From Leucogyrophana mollusca (taxonomy: Eukaryota; Basidiomycota; Agaricomycetes; Boletales), in contig MU266629.1 of the NCBI GenBank assembly GCA_021014945.1, positions 1 to 28,756 of the forward strand: a stretch of 28,756 nucleotides of DNA, in the 5' to 3' direction. Every line of letters starts with the position of its first letter. Positions within the stretch are counted from its first letter, which is position 1. Below are positions 1 through 13,260 of the stretch, piece after piece. The notes beneath the pieces are model-generated. The model was not told where the DNA came from and searched no databases. It was given only the letters and a program-made list of their open reading frames with translations. Both the position numbers and the translations under genes were made by a program.

Positions 1-1
1 C

Positions 2-37
2 GAAGAGGATACCTTTAGCGGTGACGAAGATATCTGA
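2..37 (+). CDS. possible 3' end of an upstream plus-strand gene (partial)
   Basis: The first 37 bases can be read as an acidic C-terminal tail, EEDTFSGDEDI, ending in TGA at 35-37. The T-rich sequence after it (about 45-100) resembles a fungal 3' untranslated region. Only 11 codons are visible, so no product can be named and the reading could be accidental. A gene model from the flanking sequence would decide it. Confidence 0.3.
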   Translation, partial: EEDTFSGDEDI

Positions 38-140
38 TTGGCATCCCGTTTGTACTTTTTATTGACTACTAATACATATACCTCCATTCGTACACTAGTC
101 ATAACTATAGCGTTCTACCCACTGTCCTCTCTCTGTTTGT

Positions 141-340
141 GCGGACGGATCCCTCGCGATCTGAGGTCGTATCCTGCTGTGCGGACGGATCCCTCATAAT
201 CCAAAGTCGTATCCTGCCAGGTGGACGAGGTGCTCGTGAATTGAGGTTGTATCCTTTTGGCGGACGGATGGCGGGGCAAAAATCGAGGTCCGAGTAAAAT
301 GCGGACGGAACTGAGCCAAATCGGTAAGGACGGAAAGGCC
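141..340. repeat. decaying 40-bp tandem repeat, about five units
   Basis: Units start at 141, 181, 221, 260 and 301, each opening with GCGGACGGA or a variant (GTGGACGAG at 221). Units 1 and 2 also share the distal GTCGTATCCTGC, and unit 3 keeps GTTGTATCC. Units 4 and 5 keep mainly the opening 9-mer. The period is 40 bp for units 1-3 and 39-41 bp after that. Units diverge toward the right, as in an old minisatellite. No convincing reading frame crosses it. Confidence 0.75.
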
Positions 341-344
341 AAAA

Positions 345-2664
345 TTTGGCGATTTTGGATAGGACATTTATACCAATACGCGGGGGTCCTGCAACGAGAG
401 GCTATCACTTGGGACAGCTGCAGGAAAGTGCACACTTTTTGCGAAATTGTTAACAACTCTACAACCAATCGATACGTGGATCTCGGCCGTTGAGGCGCTG
501 GTGCATGAAACCTTTGGTTATTAGACAAACCAGGATTTCATTGAGTTTGCGTCGAGTGGCAGAGCTGCACTGGAGAAAGCATCAATCGGATTCCGAGCTG
601 GACAGGCAATGCACAATTTCGTCACGATCAGTCACACGCGGCAGCAGGCGGCCACCTGGGTGGCCCAAGGAGTCAGCCTTATAATAATAGGTGCGGTTCG
701 TTGTTTGGGAATCGTGTGCTGACGGGTTTGGTGTAGTCTGTGTCGTGCATTGGATTTGGGATGCGCCATGACTCGGATAGGGGAAAGAGTCGCGTCGGCG
801 GCGTGAGGACGAAAGGGATTGGTGTCGCGGTAGACGGGAAAGGGTCTTTAACATTGACTCGATGGCCAAGTAGGCGTCCACAGCGTCCGTAGCAGGCGTC
901 CGGCAGAAGAACATGAAGATGAATACAGCCAGGCGTCCAGTTTCGCGGAAACATGGTCGGTTTTATTTTATATCTATTTCACTACATAATGATTCCTTGC
1001 GGTCGTCCGATCATTTTTCGATTGTTATTTGATTCTTTTTCTTTTTGTACTTTGCTGATTGGATTGTAAGATATGATACCTTCTGTCCTCGGCCCCTACT
1101 TTCCTTTCGAATGCCTCAACTTTTAAGATTCGTCAACGCGTCAACTTTCTTGGTCGATCGTCCCCATTGTGCATGTCCCTCCCTCCCTCACTAGTACTCG
1201 CTAATATATCCGTTCCCGTCCTTGTTCCCCACTCACCTCCACTTTACTCAATTCGATTTGACTCCTAATTCTTGTCTCCAGGCCAGACCACATGAGTATA
1301 TGTGTGCAGTTACATGGTACTAGTGAGCGCATCGGCGTTTGAACGAACTTTTGAACAATTGGATCGTGTCCTGCACTGACGTAGCCGGTCCCCCGCCGCT
1401 CTAGCAGACCAGGTGAGCAAGGTCTTCACTAATGCGTCACTTTCCATAGTTTTCCATATTGATCATCACCTCGTCAACCCACAGCCTAATCCCAAAACGC
1501 CCCCCACCACGGTACCCTCGTTTTACTCTCTCGTCTCAACTTCGGTGTCATTCCGAACAATGCCAGCGACTTCCTTTTGTTCTTCCCCGCCAGCGACTTT
1601 TTTCTGTTCTTCCCCGCCATCTACGCCTTGACGTTTATCCCGGACGCACTTGCGATCGCCACGCGTGCCGTCCTTTCCAGACTCCCATTCACAATGCATA
1701 TCCCTCGAGCTGCACACCACCCCACGGCGCGCACCGCACATGTCCCGATACACTTATCTTGTCACCGCAGCGATGCAGACACAAAGAGCGCATCGACCTC
1801 GCGATACAGCTACGACGCAAGAGGAGGAGAGTCGTGGGACTCGACCTGTGTTGGGATACGGCTAAAGGTGACTGTGAGGTGCATCTTAGAATAGGGAAGG
1901 GTGTCGAACTGGGTGCTACTAGGTATCAATTAAGGTTTAGTACGCCCCGCGAGTCCCCTGCTCTTCTGTGCTGGCGTTCCGATAGACTCGGACAACCTTT
2001 CTCAGCGATGACGGGAAATCAACGTTCTCTAGGGACGTTCCCCCTCACAACGGCACTTCCGCAGCTCCCTCCGATAAAAACCGCCTCATTGTAGTCAAGA
2101 GGCAAACCATGCATGGAAATCTGCCTAACGGTGAACCCGTTGTACGCATTGGCATTTATATATATTCTGCTCGGTGCCTTGACGCATCCGTAACAGGTCC
2201 ACCGTCCCTTCCCTTGATGCACACCGCATTCAATTTTACATCAAGAACGACCATCCAATCGCTATAAGTATGTGTACGTCCATACTCCTTGCTTCTTTCC
2301 TGTCCTCACTCCTTACCCTCCACTTCCCAAAAATGCGCATACTCATGATCCGAATAGCCCGCCGTTCTGCATTTGAACTGCGTGTCTTCTTGCGAAGAAA
2401 CAGATGTAGGACACGCTTCCTTTCCGTACCCCCCTCCTCGCGGAGTATGCTCTCCTTCGCCGAATGCCCATTTGGACTTGAGCTCTCTCGTGCAAAATGA
2501 AGGAAGTTTTACAAATGGGGGTGGGCGCTACCATTTTATTCCATTGGTGGGCATGTGAGGCCCTATATCGATATCCATTCCCGATTAATGTGCCACCCTT
2601 CAATGATCCAGACTGGAATTCGAAGGCATGTTATTCCGACCCCTCGATAACTGAAGAGGGGATT
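345..2664. other. gene-poor stretch with no supported gene
   Basis: Several overlapping open frames occur on both strands, the longest being 211 codons at 1459-2094 (+), but none shows a recognisable domain, a clear splice pattern or coherent codon use. Positions 582-914 (-) hold a 110-codon frame rich in Ser and Arg that could be a small protein, but nothing confirms it. Around 955-1080 the sequence is T-rich like a 3'UTR or promoter. Between 1080 and 1430 it is pyrimidine-rich like a fungal promoter. A 27-bp direct repeat lies at 1563-1616. The CTATAAGTATG at 2262-2272 is TATA-like but has no supported gene downstream. Confidence 0.5.
1563..1616. repeat. 27-bp direct tandem repeat, two units
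   Basis: Two adjacent copies, 1563-1589 and 1590-1616, each begin CCAGCGACTT and end TTCTTCCCCG with a few substitutions between. The period is a multiple of three, so the duplication would be tolerated in a reading frame, but no gene could be supported here. Confidence 0.7.
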
Positions 2665-2726
2665 CATAAAGAGGCGTGCACTAGCTTTGGGATGCTTATC
2701 CCAGAGATATCGCACGCCTCTTTATG
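2665..2726. repeat. 62-nt imperfect inverted repeat (strong hairpin)
   Basis: The left arm CATAAAGAGGCGTGC (2665-2679) is the exact reverse complement of 2712-2726. Inside it, TGGGAT (2688-2693) pairs with ATCCCA (2698-2703) around a GCTT loop. This inner stem extends by a GU, a UA and a CG pair to nine pairs. Only a symmetric 5 x 5 internal loop (2680-2684 against 2707-2711) separates the two stems. As RNA, either strand would fold into a long rod with a tetraloop, similar in size to a small-RNA precursor. It could equally be the remains of a foldback element. No target-site duplication was seen. Confidence 0.8.
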
Positions 2727-3237
2727 GTCGTATTGTTGTCACCGAGAATGTATTGTGTTGCCAGTGGGGGATCTGAACTCGAGACACCGAGGAATCCGAA
2801 GAGAAAGTCGAGGCGCGGGTGGTACCTACGACGGTGCAGCAGAAGGATACCAGTATTACCCGACAGGTATACCAGACGGTGTCGTAGTTTGGCGTCGGTG
2901 TTGGCGTCGGCGTCCGCTTGACTTTTGCATCCCTTTCACCCTTATCTTCGTAGTAGTCTATCTTTCTTCGGCTTCGCTGCACCTGGGAATGCGAGCCCAG
3001 ATAGTCATGTGTGTTTCAGCGCAGTCTTAAGATAACTGCCGCCACCGCCGGATGGCTGCGCAAGGGCGGTGCCGAAGGCTTACCGATGTTGGAGTTGAAT
3101 CCGTAGCAAGCCTCCGCAGTCCTTACCTATACGATCCACAGTCGTTATAAGTGTATCTACCTCGCATTTTCTGACTCGACTCCCAAGTCACCTTCCACTG
3201 GCCTAGTTGCGACCCGAATCCCAACTTACCCCACAGC
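2727..3237. other. upstream region of the 3238-4905 gene
   Basis: No gene was found here. Around 2766-2790 the minus strand looks like a tRNA T-arm but does not fold as one. Near 2890-2920 there is a short GTTGGCGTCGG-type near-repeat. The sequence CTTACCCCACAG just before the ATG at 3238 could be an acceptor of a 5'UTR intron, although no donor could be assigned. Confidence 0.4.
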
Positions 3238-4905
3238 ATGGTCGTGATATCAGACAAGTACCTCGACGAGATCGACGATCGCGATGCGCCTCCCTCATAC
3301 GACACTATCGCACCAAACACCAGCCCAAGGACCCGTCCTACTGACGACAAGTCCCAAGGGCCCTCCGCCTCTGCAAGCACCTCGAGCTCGAGCATAACCC
3401 CAGCCCGCCAACAATTAAACAAGCTCCCGGGCAAGCAAAAAGGTACTACCTCGTCGTGGCTCTCCCTCCTCCCCTTCACCTCCTCTCGCACCTCCAAACA
3501 AGTCCGCCAAACGGTCCTTTCCCTTGTTCGCGATCTTGTCGTTTCTCCCACACCCAGCGCCTCGTCCGACATCCTCGACAGCTGTGCGGACGCGTGCGCC
3601 GCAAACCAGCTCGACCTATCTACTTTACTTCAGGAACCGAGTATCGAGGACCATACACCGATGTATTGGGCAATCGTTAACCGCCGCGACGAGGGCGAGG
3701 TGCTGGCGAGCTTACTGCTGCACACAAGGACGGCGCCGTTGTCAGCAGCTACGCTGTCGGATATCAGACTTGCATGTCTGGTGACGTCGAATCAGAAGTT
3801 GTTCCATGCGCTCAGGACGCACAGAGCGCCATTCGATGCATTGCAGAATCAATCTTCAGTATCTTCCCGTTCAGGTGCGTACCTTTCGCTCTGATCGATA
3901 GTGTTTGAGTTTCTGGTTGCGGTGTGCTGATACGTGTTTGATATGCAGGTACAGACGCACTCGTCTTGGGCAGTACGATCGCAGACGACGTGCATGTGCG
4001 CGAAGTCGACGGGGACGGCGCTTTTGTGGCGACGTTCGACATTAGCATGTGGCAGAAGCGGATGCGGGTAGCAGGGCGTGTCGGGGTGGAGTTCATCGCT
4101 CGAGGTGCGCCGCTTCCTTCTTTATTTCCTACCGACTCGGCCTGATTGACACCAAACAGGCCGCATCTGGTCGGTCACATTCTTCTCTGCCCCCGCGAGC
4201 GCACCCTCCATCGCAGGCAAGACTGTTGGCACGTGGCAGGTCGCGCTATCCCTGCTCGACCATTCGCCAGCTACCCATATCGATTCGAGGCTCGTGATCG
4301 ATGCCCCGTCCCGCTCTGAACCAGAGCCATCCTCTTCATCTGTCGATCTACCGGCGGCTACACCCACATCCCCGCCTTCCCCATCTAGGCCCCCAGGAAC
4401 GTATCCCCCTCCCCCGCGGCGCAGCTCCTTCGGCCCCAAGTTCCCCTCTACCTCAAAATCCAAGTCCAAATCGTCGCTACCCCCAATTGAAGTGCGTCTC
4501 AAGTCCAACAGCAATTTCCGCCTCGCATACCGCTCCTCGCCGCTCTTCCTCGCCGCGTTCACCGGAAAGGACGAGGGGGCGCCGCCGAGAGTGGACCACT
4601 GGGCGGAGGAGGGCGTGGGGTATACGAATGCATTGGTTGTGCCGCTGGGAGAGGGCGCAGGCGCGGGGTTAATGTATGAGTGAGTGTTTGGTTGTTTCTT
4701 GTCCATTCCTTTTTTCTGTTTATTTCATGCTTCTTTCTTCGCTGGGCTGCCTCTTCCAATTATATCGGTATGCACCCTAATTCGGATACTGACCACGGTT
4801 CTCTCTTCCAGCGATACTCCATATATCTCACCCGACGGGACGCTGCACGCACGGTTGGAGGCGAGATTAGTGAAGCCAGATAGTACGGACTGCATCATCT
4901 GTTGA
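3238..4905 (+). CDS. ankyrin-like protein with PPxY motif and C-terminal CaaX box
   Basis: Four exons (3238-3874, 3949-4104, 4160-4679, 4812-4905) give 468 aa. All introns have GT...AG ends and the frame is kept throughout. Visible features are PPSY at residues 18-21 (PPxY type, in general a WW-domain ligand), a Ser/Pro-rich N-terminus, an ankyrin-like segment near 138-195 (EDHTPMYWAIVNR, then ACLVTSNQKLFHALR), a beta-rich part (ALVLGSTIADDV...RVGVEFIAR), a Pro/Ser linker and a conserved-looking C-terminal block. The last four residues are CIIC, a textbook CaaX box, so prenylation and membrane attachment are likely. The third donor could also be at 4674 (GTATGAGT) instead of 4680; both keep the frame and differ by two residues. 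I recognise the protein only as a conserved-looking basidiomycete protein of unknown function; the link of PPxY to ubiquitin-ligase binding is inference. Confidence 0.85.
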
Positions 4906-5585
4906 GCCCCGGATCGCACAATCCGACCACAGAGTCCCTCCACTCCGCGCCGAGTAACCTCCCATAACTCCCGGATTTCACTAATTGCACCCTAATCGAA
5001 GCTCAACGACAATGTATCCCTGATCCCCCTTGCGCCGGCTTTCCGGTGCTCTTACCATAACCGGTCCCTTGAGGGTTTCCCCTCCGGTGTCCGTTCTATC
5101 CTGCGACTCGTCCGCCCTGTGCTTGCTATGCCCACCTGAGCTCTGGCTGGCACGTGATCCCCGATGGCACAAGACCTCCTTGCACGAGATTCATACTCCG
5201 GTGTCCCCGTCCGGAAGCTGCAGAGAAGGCAGTTTATCGTAGATGAGCTGGAGAACGTTCGGCGAACGAGGAGCGCGCCGAGCCGAAATACATCGCGAGC
5301 AGGAACGAGCCGCAGAAAGGACTGGACCACAGTCACAGACACTGGGCTTGCTAGCGCATACAAACGTCCCATCCCATACCAGATACCTTGTAACCTGAAT
5401 ACCAGCCAGACGACGGACTACACCAAAGATTCGAGCATTGCAAAGATCCTGATACAATACAGCCAGAAGAAATGAGTACCGATGATACAGACATGAACAG
5501 GTAAATAAATGAGATGTGAGATGAGTGGTGATGCAAACTGTTGCAGCGTGCGAAGATGCAGATCAATGCGGGCGTAACTTTTGGG
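4906..5585. other. convergent intergenic region, with an unproven open frame at 5164-5475 (+)
   Basis: This lies between the stop of the 3238-4905 gene and the stop of the minus-strand coiled-coil gene, so both 3'UTRs should be here. An uninterrupted 103-codon frame at 5164-5475 (+), starting MAQDLLARDSY, is basic and shows no domain. Frames of similar length exist on the opposite strand (5052-5372 and 5191-5457), so it may be chance. The region has no clear splice sites. Expression data would settle whether a small gene is present. Confidence 0.35.
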
Positions 5586-8059
5586 CTATGCGTCGTGATC
5601 AGTGAAAAGGGATATAGGACGCTGGAGGGGAGCCGGAGAGGTTGATCTCTGACGGCTGAAGTAGTCTTCCGGGGGCGCTGATGGTCGAGAGCTCGGTCTC
5701 TGATGACTGAAGTAGTCTTCAGGAGGCGCGGATGGTCGTGGTCGCCCAGGAGGGGCTGGGTACGAGACGCCAGGGGGGACAGGCGACACGTCGTATCGCT
5801 CCCCAGCCGCTCTGTCACGGTGAGCCGCCCTCGACTGACTGCGCTGGGATGATGTCGAGGGTTCAGAGAGAGGCACGAAGCCCGCTGGAAATGCGGGAGC
5901 AGGCGTGGACTGGCGCGGCTGCTGCTGCTGCTGCTGCTGCTGTTGTTGTGGAGGTTCCCTGGAGGCTCCTTCCCCTGGGAGCGGTACTGGTCGATTTGCT
6001 GTGTCTGGGCTAAGAAGCTCAGGGCGGGTGACTGTGTGCTCCGACGCATTGGAAGGTGACTCCGACTGCGGATGACATCAGTGAGAAGTATCGCCAGAGA
6101 TAACGAGGAAACTTTACAGGCGACTCCACTACGATATTAGGGATACTGCCGGCGGATTGCTCGCGTTGGCGGAAACGTTGCCTGAAGTAATCCAGAGGAG
6201 AGCGCACTCTCTCAGATGCCGGCGGTGGTGGGACAGGTTTCGGCGGGTGCGCAGCCTCCGCACGAGTCCGTCCACCAACATCACCGAGCGGCGCAGGCAT
6301 GATGATCTCCCTCGGGCGGCGCGGCCCAGCATGGGGCGCCAGCGCGGTATTAGTCTGTGGGCATCGCGATCGTTTTCTTCAGTTGGTTCATGCATTGATA
6401 GGAGAAGGCGAAGGCAGGCGTACAAAGACTGGCGTTGCTGTCGATACTACGTCCGGATCAGCCCGCCACTGTTCTACCATGCGCTCTGCGGGGCTTCGGT
6501 GGTGGTGATTGCTGTTTTCACCGCGAGTCTGGGTGCGATTGGACTGCGACTGGCTGTCGGTTCTTGTGCGTCCGGAGGCATATTCATTGCGCAGGGGGCT
6601 TCCGGGGCGCGGGTCATTGGGTGCGCTGACGAGGTCGTACTGGGAGACGTGTGTTGATGAACGTGATACTATAGAAGGTGTGCCCGTGCGAGGGACTTGC
6701 AGAGGAGGAGCCTGATAGGCGTAATCACGCGTGCGCACAGGCGGATAGTCTGGATCAGCCCTCGAGTAGATGGCGCTTTGAGATGGGCGACGTTCAAGAT
6801 CGTGTGAATGAGAACTTGGGCTCGGTGGGACGGGTTGGGAGAGCTCATGTGGTGGGGGAACAGGGATGTACGCATTGCGAGCGTCTTGACGCGGGATCCA
6901 GCCATCGGGAGGGATGTCGGGGGAGCGGCGTAATGGGGAGCTGGGGCCTGGGCGGTAAGGGATAGGGCGTATGGTTTCCGGGCCTTCTTCAGTTGGGGAG
7001 TCGGGAGGTGGGGTGAAGCCTGGCCGAGGGGCGTGTGAAGGGGAAGGTACGGGTATTGGGGTTACGATGGTTGGCACGGGAAGTGTAGGTGCGTGCTGCG
7101 CGGTGTCGTATGTACGCACTGGGGGCGCAGATTCGGACCGAGCGCTGGAACCATCATGGCGGAGGTTAGCCGGCGCATGGGATTAGGGGAGTGCGTCACT
7201 TACTGCATGGAGTGGCTTGATGTACGAGTGCGTGTACGGGTAGGGGGCGACCGCGAGTTTATGTCATGAAGCTCCTCACGTGCTTCTTCTCCGTCCTCAT
7301 CGTCGTCCTCGGTGTGTGTAAGCGTTTGCTGGCGGGATCTCCGCCTAACCTCGCCACTAGACTGAATGGCCCTGGTGCCCTCGTCGTAACCAAGCCTCCG
7401 GCCGATCGACAATCCTTCTCGATAGCCTTGCCGCCTGCCCTCTTCCCTTGCCAACATCATCATCTTCTCTTCTTGCAACTTTCTCGCCTTTGTCCGCGCT
7501 CTTGCCGCTTCAGCCTCAGCCTCGTTCTTCTGAGCAGATACTAGATTGATGATATCCTGCGCTCGAAATATCTCCTTCTGCGCATTATCCAGCTGAAGCT
7601 TGTACAACCTCAGTTCTTCGCCGAGGCGGGCCGAGTCCTGCTCTGCGCGCTCGCGGCATTCGTTGGCAGATCGAAGGCGAGTAAAGTACTCGAGCGCCCG
7701 GCGCTCGGCGGTGTTCGCGCGTGTGGACTCTGTCTCGAGGCGATCGGAGGTGACCACGAGGAGAGCTTTGACCTCGCGCACTTCGTCGTCCCGTGCGAGG
7801 AGGCGTGCGAGGAGATGACTGGTCGAGCCATCGGTGGTGGTGTGTGAGCGGTGGCGCGTCGCGGATTTTGACTGGCGGCGGGGTCGTAGGTAGCTGGGTG
7901 ACCCCGACGATGGGGACGAGGGTGATGAGTCGAGGTCTGTCGGATGTGAATGTGCTATGTCGAGCCTAGGCGAAGAGTGATCGTCAGAGTTCGACATGAA
8001 ACGGTGTGAGGAGGCATGACGTACCTCTGCGCATCATCGAGGTCCTCAAACGGAACCAT
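5586..8059 (-). CDS. coiled-coil and proline-rich protein of unknown function
   Basis: Five exons on the minus strand (8059-8025, 7965-7204, 7144-6424, 6354-6118, 6065-5586) encode 744 aa. Introns are 59-69 nt with CTGAC/CTAAC-like branch sites. The start MVPFEDLDDAQ is chosen because a GTACGT...CCTAG intron (8024-7966) joins it in frame to RLDIAHSHP, and an in-frame TGA lies 6 nt upstream. A second ATG at 7997, inside that intron, would give MSNSDDHSSP in the same frame. Residues about 62-195 form a long charged coiled coil (KLQLDNAQKEIFRAQ, ARTKARKLQEEK). The rest is Pro/Ser/Arg-rich and probably disordered, with nine consecutive Gln and three copies of a DYF..QR motif. The coiled coil resembles conserved Agaricomycete proteins without assigned function; a scaffold role is only a guess. 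Confidence 0.85.
5655..5756 (-). repeat. 51-bp in-frame duplication encoding SAPPEDYFS.QR
   Basis: CTGAAGTAGTCTTC recurs on the plus strand at 5656 and 5707, a period of 51 bp or 17 codons. In the minus-strand gene this gives two copies of SAPPEDYFS(H/R)QR. A diverged third copy, SPLDYFRQRF, is encoded in the previous exon. The duplication lies near the C-terminus, in the proline-rich tail of the coiled-coil protein. Confidence 0.8.
5920..5949 (-). repeat. CAG/CAA trinucleotide run encoding polyglutamine
   Basis: Seven CTG triplets followed by TTG TTG on the plus strand give nine Gln codons in the last exon of the minus-strand coiled-coil gene. The run is a simple trinucleotide repeat likely to vary in length between strains. 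Confidence 0.85.
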
Positions 8060-8115
8060 TGGTCATCTAGACCGACAAGACAATCGAAATAAAATAATCG
8101 TAGATTCGATCGAGG

Positions 8116-8611
8116 CTACGACGGTGCCTTTGTCGCAGATTGCGATTGCGGTTTGGAGAGAGCTGCTAGCAGGCAGTGGAGGCACGTCTGCGGCTCCACT
8201 TGCAAGGATGGTCTGTTAAGAGCGCTATTCGTAGCCGCCGCCTCGTGTACTCCAGCAGCGGCGCGTCGTAATCTGGAGTCAAAGATCAGAACTGGTTCAA
8301 AGTTGCCGTCAGGCAAGGTCATGGCCCAGGCACGTGTTGTGGGCATGGAACGTACCCATTCGTGGAAGAAGACCAAAAGTGCATGATGGGGCCCCGGGGA
8401 GCCGTAAGCGAACGAAATCGCTAATCATATGGGTAGAAGATCGCTCGAGTCTTCGTAGAACACGTTCTATGACGCCTTTTGCCTTTGCGACGAAACGTGT
8501 GTGGGGTTCTGGCACGAGGCGAACACGAGGCTCCCACACCGCAGTGACTCGTAGATATAGCTGGGAATGGCGCTTCAGTGATTGGTCACAAGGGCTACAT
8601 TTTCCAGATAA
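8116..8611 (-). pseudogene. frameshifted remnant of an unrecognised gene
   Basis: Two minus-strand frames read like consecutive parts of one protein. The first, open from 8611 downward, includes QLYLRVTAVWEPRVRLVPEP and then GVIERVLRRLERSSTHMISD. The second, ending at TAG (8118-8116), includes HALLVFFHEWVRSMPTTRAW, LPDGNFEPVLIFDSRLRRAA and EPQTCLHCLLAAL. The hand-over lies near 8385-8405 and needs a one- or two-base shift. No good intron fits there, and no start codon or upstream exon was found. The fragment ends only 57 bp before the coiled-coil gene's start on the same strand, so it may be a truncated neighbour whose decay moved into that gene's promoter. I do not recognise the family. A sequencing indel in an intact gene is the main alternative. 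Confidence 0.4.
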
Positions 8612-11935
<3,324 letters not shown>

Positions 11936-13260
11936 AGCTCTCGAGGGGCTTGAGACCCTACTGGCAACGCCGTGGGAACACCAAGTATTATCTGCATTCT
12001 AGCCATTCTTCCTGCATATTTCGCCTTTGTCTCCGTTCGATCTTTCATCTTACATCTTACATCTCCTGAATCGTTCTGTCGTTATCCATCACACTGGCGT
12101 TCGCGTGTACCACCTTAGAATGTAGCGCGATGAACACTCCCTATCTTGCTTGTAGAGATCCGATACCAGCTGGAATGGAGTAGAATACTGAATACCGAAG
12201 TCATTGAATTTGTACAACTATAATGAAGACGTTCCGTATTACTGGGTACTGGACAAATACTCTACTAGTGTGAACGGCGGCCGGGTACGACCCGCCACTC
12301 TTGTTCTTCTAAGTAACTCCCAGTAGCGACGTGCTCACTTCTGAATTCCATCTGCTGATCTTATGTGGTTTTGTCGCTATCATATCATGAAACTATTGCT
12401 AGCACAGCGGATGTCCTGCCACTAGTGTTGCAGATGACAAGGCTTCTAGTCTGAACGGTTTCCTTAATGCAAGCAGCCCAAAGATTCGATGTCCTGAATA
12501 TCGTTTTGTTGTCTTACCCGGTTCAACCCCAATCTGCATGCCCTTTGATTCAGAACCTACCTGAGCACCTTTCCGTTGTGGGTAGAAATCCTCGTGTGAA
12601 CGCACTAAAATTCTATGTATGTTCAGTTCACAAATATTTCATCATCATTCCCTGACAAATTCTAATGGTTCTCAACCTCTTCGAGCAACTAACTCTACGT
12701 CGGGAAAAACAATGCAAGTTCATGGGGTTCCCATAGGTCGCGGTTGCCGAAGGCCTTTGCAAAATCTCGGTCACGGATCGTAATTGCGTTAAGGAACAGG
12801 AACTGTGGATCCGGACGTGGTATGTATGATCGAAGGCTAAAGGTTATTGTGGCTAATCGATAACCACCAGACGGGCTTCGAAACTTTGAAACAACTTGTC
12901 GAAATATCAAGTTTTCATCGCCGACGACGTACTCTTGATCAGCAACTTGCCCGAAGCCCTAGACAAGGCGGCGTGTTTGACAAAATATGACACGGCGTTG
13001 GGTCCACGTACTAGAGTATTAATATGGGAATCCATGTGCTCCGCTCAGTCCCCTTCAAGTTCCGAATCAAAATGAAACGAAGGTGTGGTGTGCATGCTTG
13101 TGCATGTCGCCCGGCGAATTGATAACCTTTTCCGAACACTGAACAGCTTCTGCGGCCCAACGATCCTGGATTGGGGTTGGCACCTTGCACCGCCAACGAC
13201 AGTCAGCTGTTCCAGTCAATTCATATCTATAACATCGTCGTCATCCCAACAGGGCCATAG
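11936..13260. other. 3' flank of SRPK and gene-poor sequence
   Basis: The first few hundred bases are the likely 3'UTR of the kinase gene, including a small CATCTTACATCTTACATCT direct repeat near 12047. No frame beyond about 85 codons is seen and none has a domain. A box-B-like GGTTCAACCCC at 12520-12530 does not fold as a tRNA. Confidence 0.5.

Noticed and set aside
1459..2094. 211-codon open frame, plus strand
   Set aside because: Arg/Pro/Ser-rich with no domain; other frames on both strands are open over much of the same bases; no promoter or splice logic.
2217..2558. possible small secreted protein built from 2217 or 2270 with an exon at 2358-2558
   Set aside because: Splicing GTATGT (2268) to AATAG (2357) leaves a TAA at the end of the first exon, and the signal-like MCTSILLASFLSS frame does not join the later frame.
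2766..2790. tRNA T-arm-like sequence on the minus strand (AGTTCAGATCC)
   Set aside because: The flanking bases cannot form a T stem, and no box A or acceptor stem lies upstream at tRNA spacing.
7204..7997. start of the coiled-coil protein at ATG 7997
   Set aside because: This ATG lies inside a canonical GTACGT...CCTAG intron whose removal gives an in-frame start at 8059 preceded by a TGA; kept only as a possible retained-intron form.
12520..12530. Pol III box-B-like GGTTCAACCCC
   Set aside because: The five bases on either side do not pair and no cloverleaf can be drawn.
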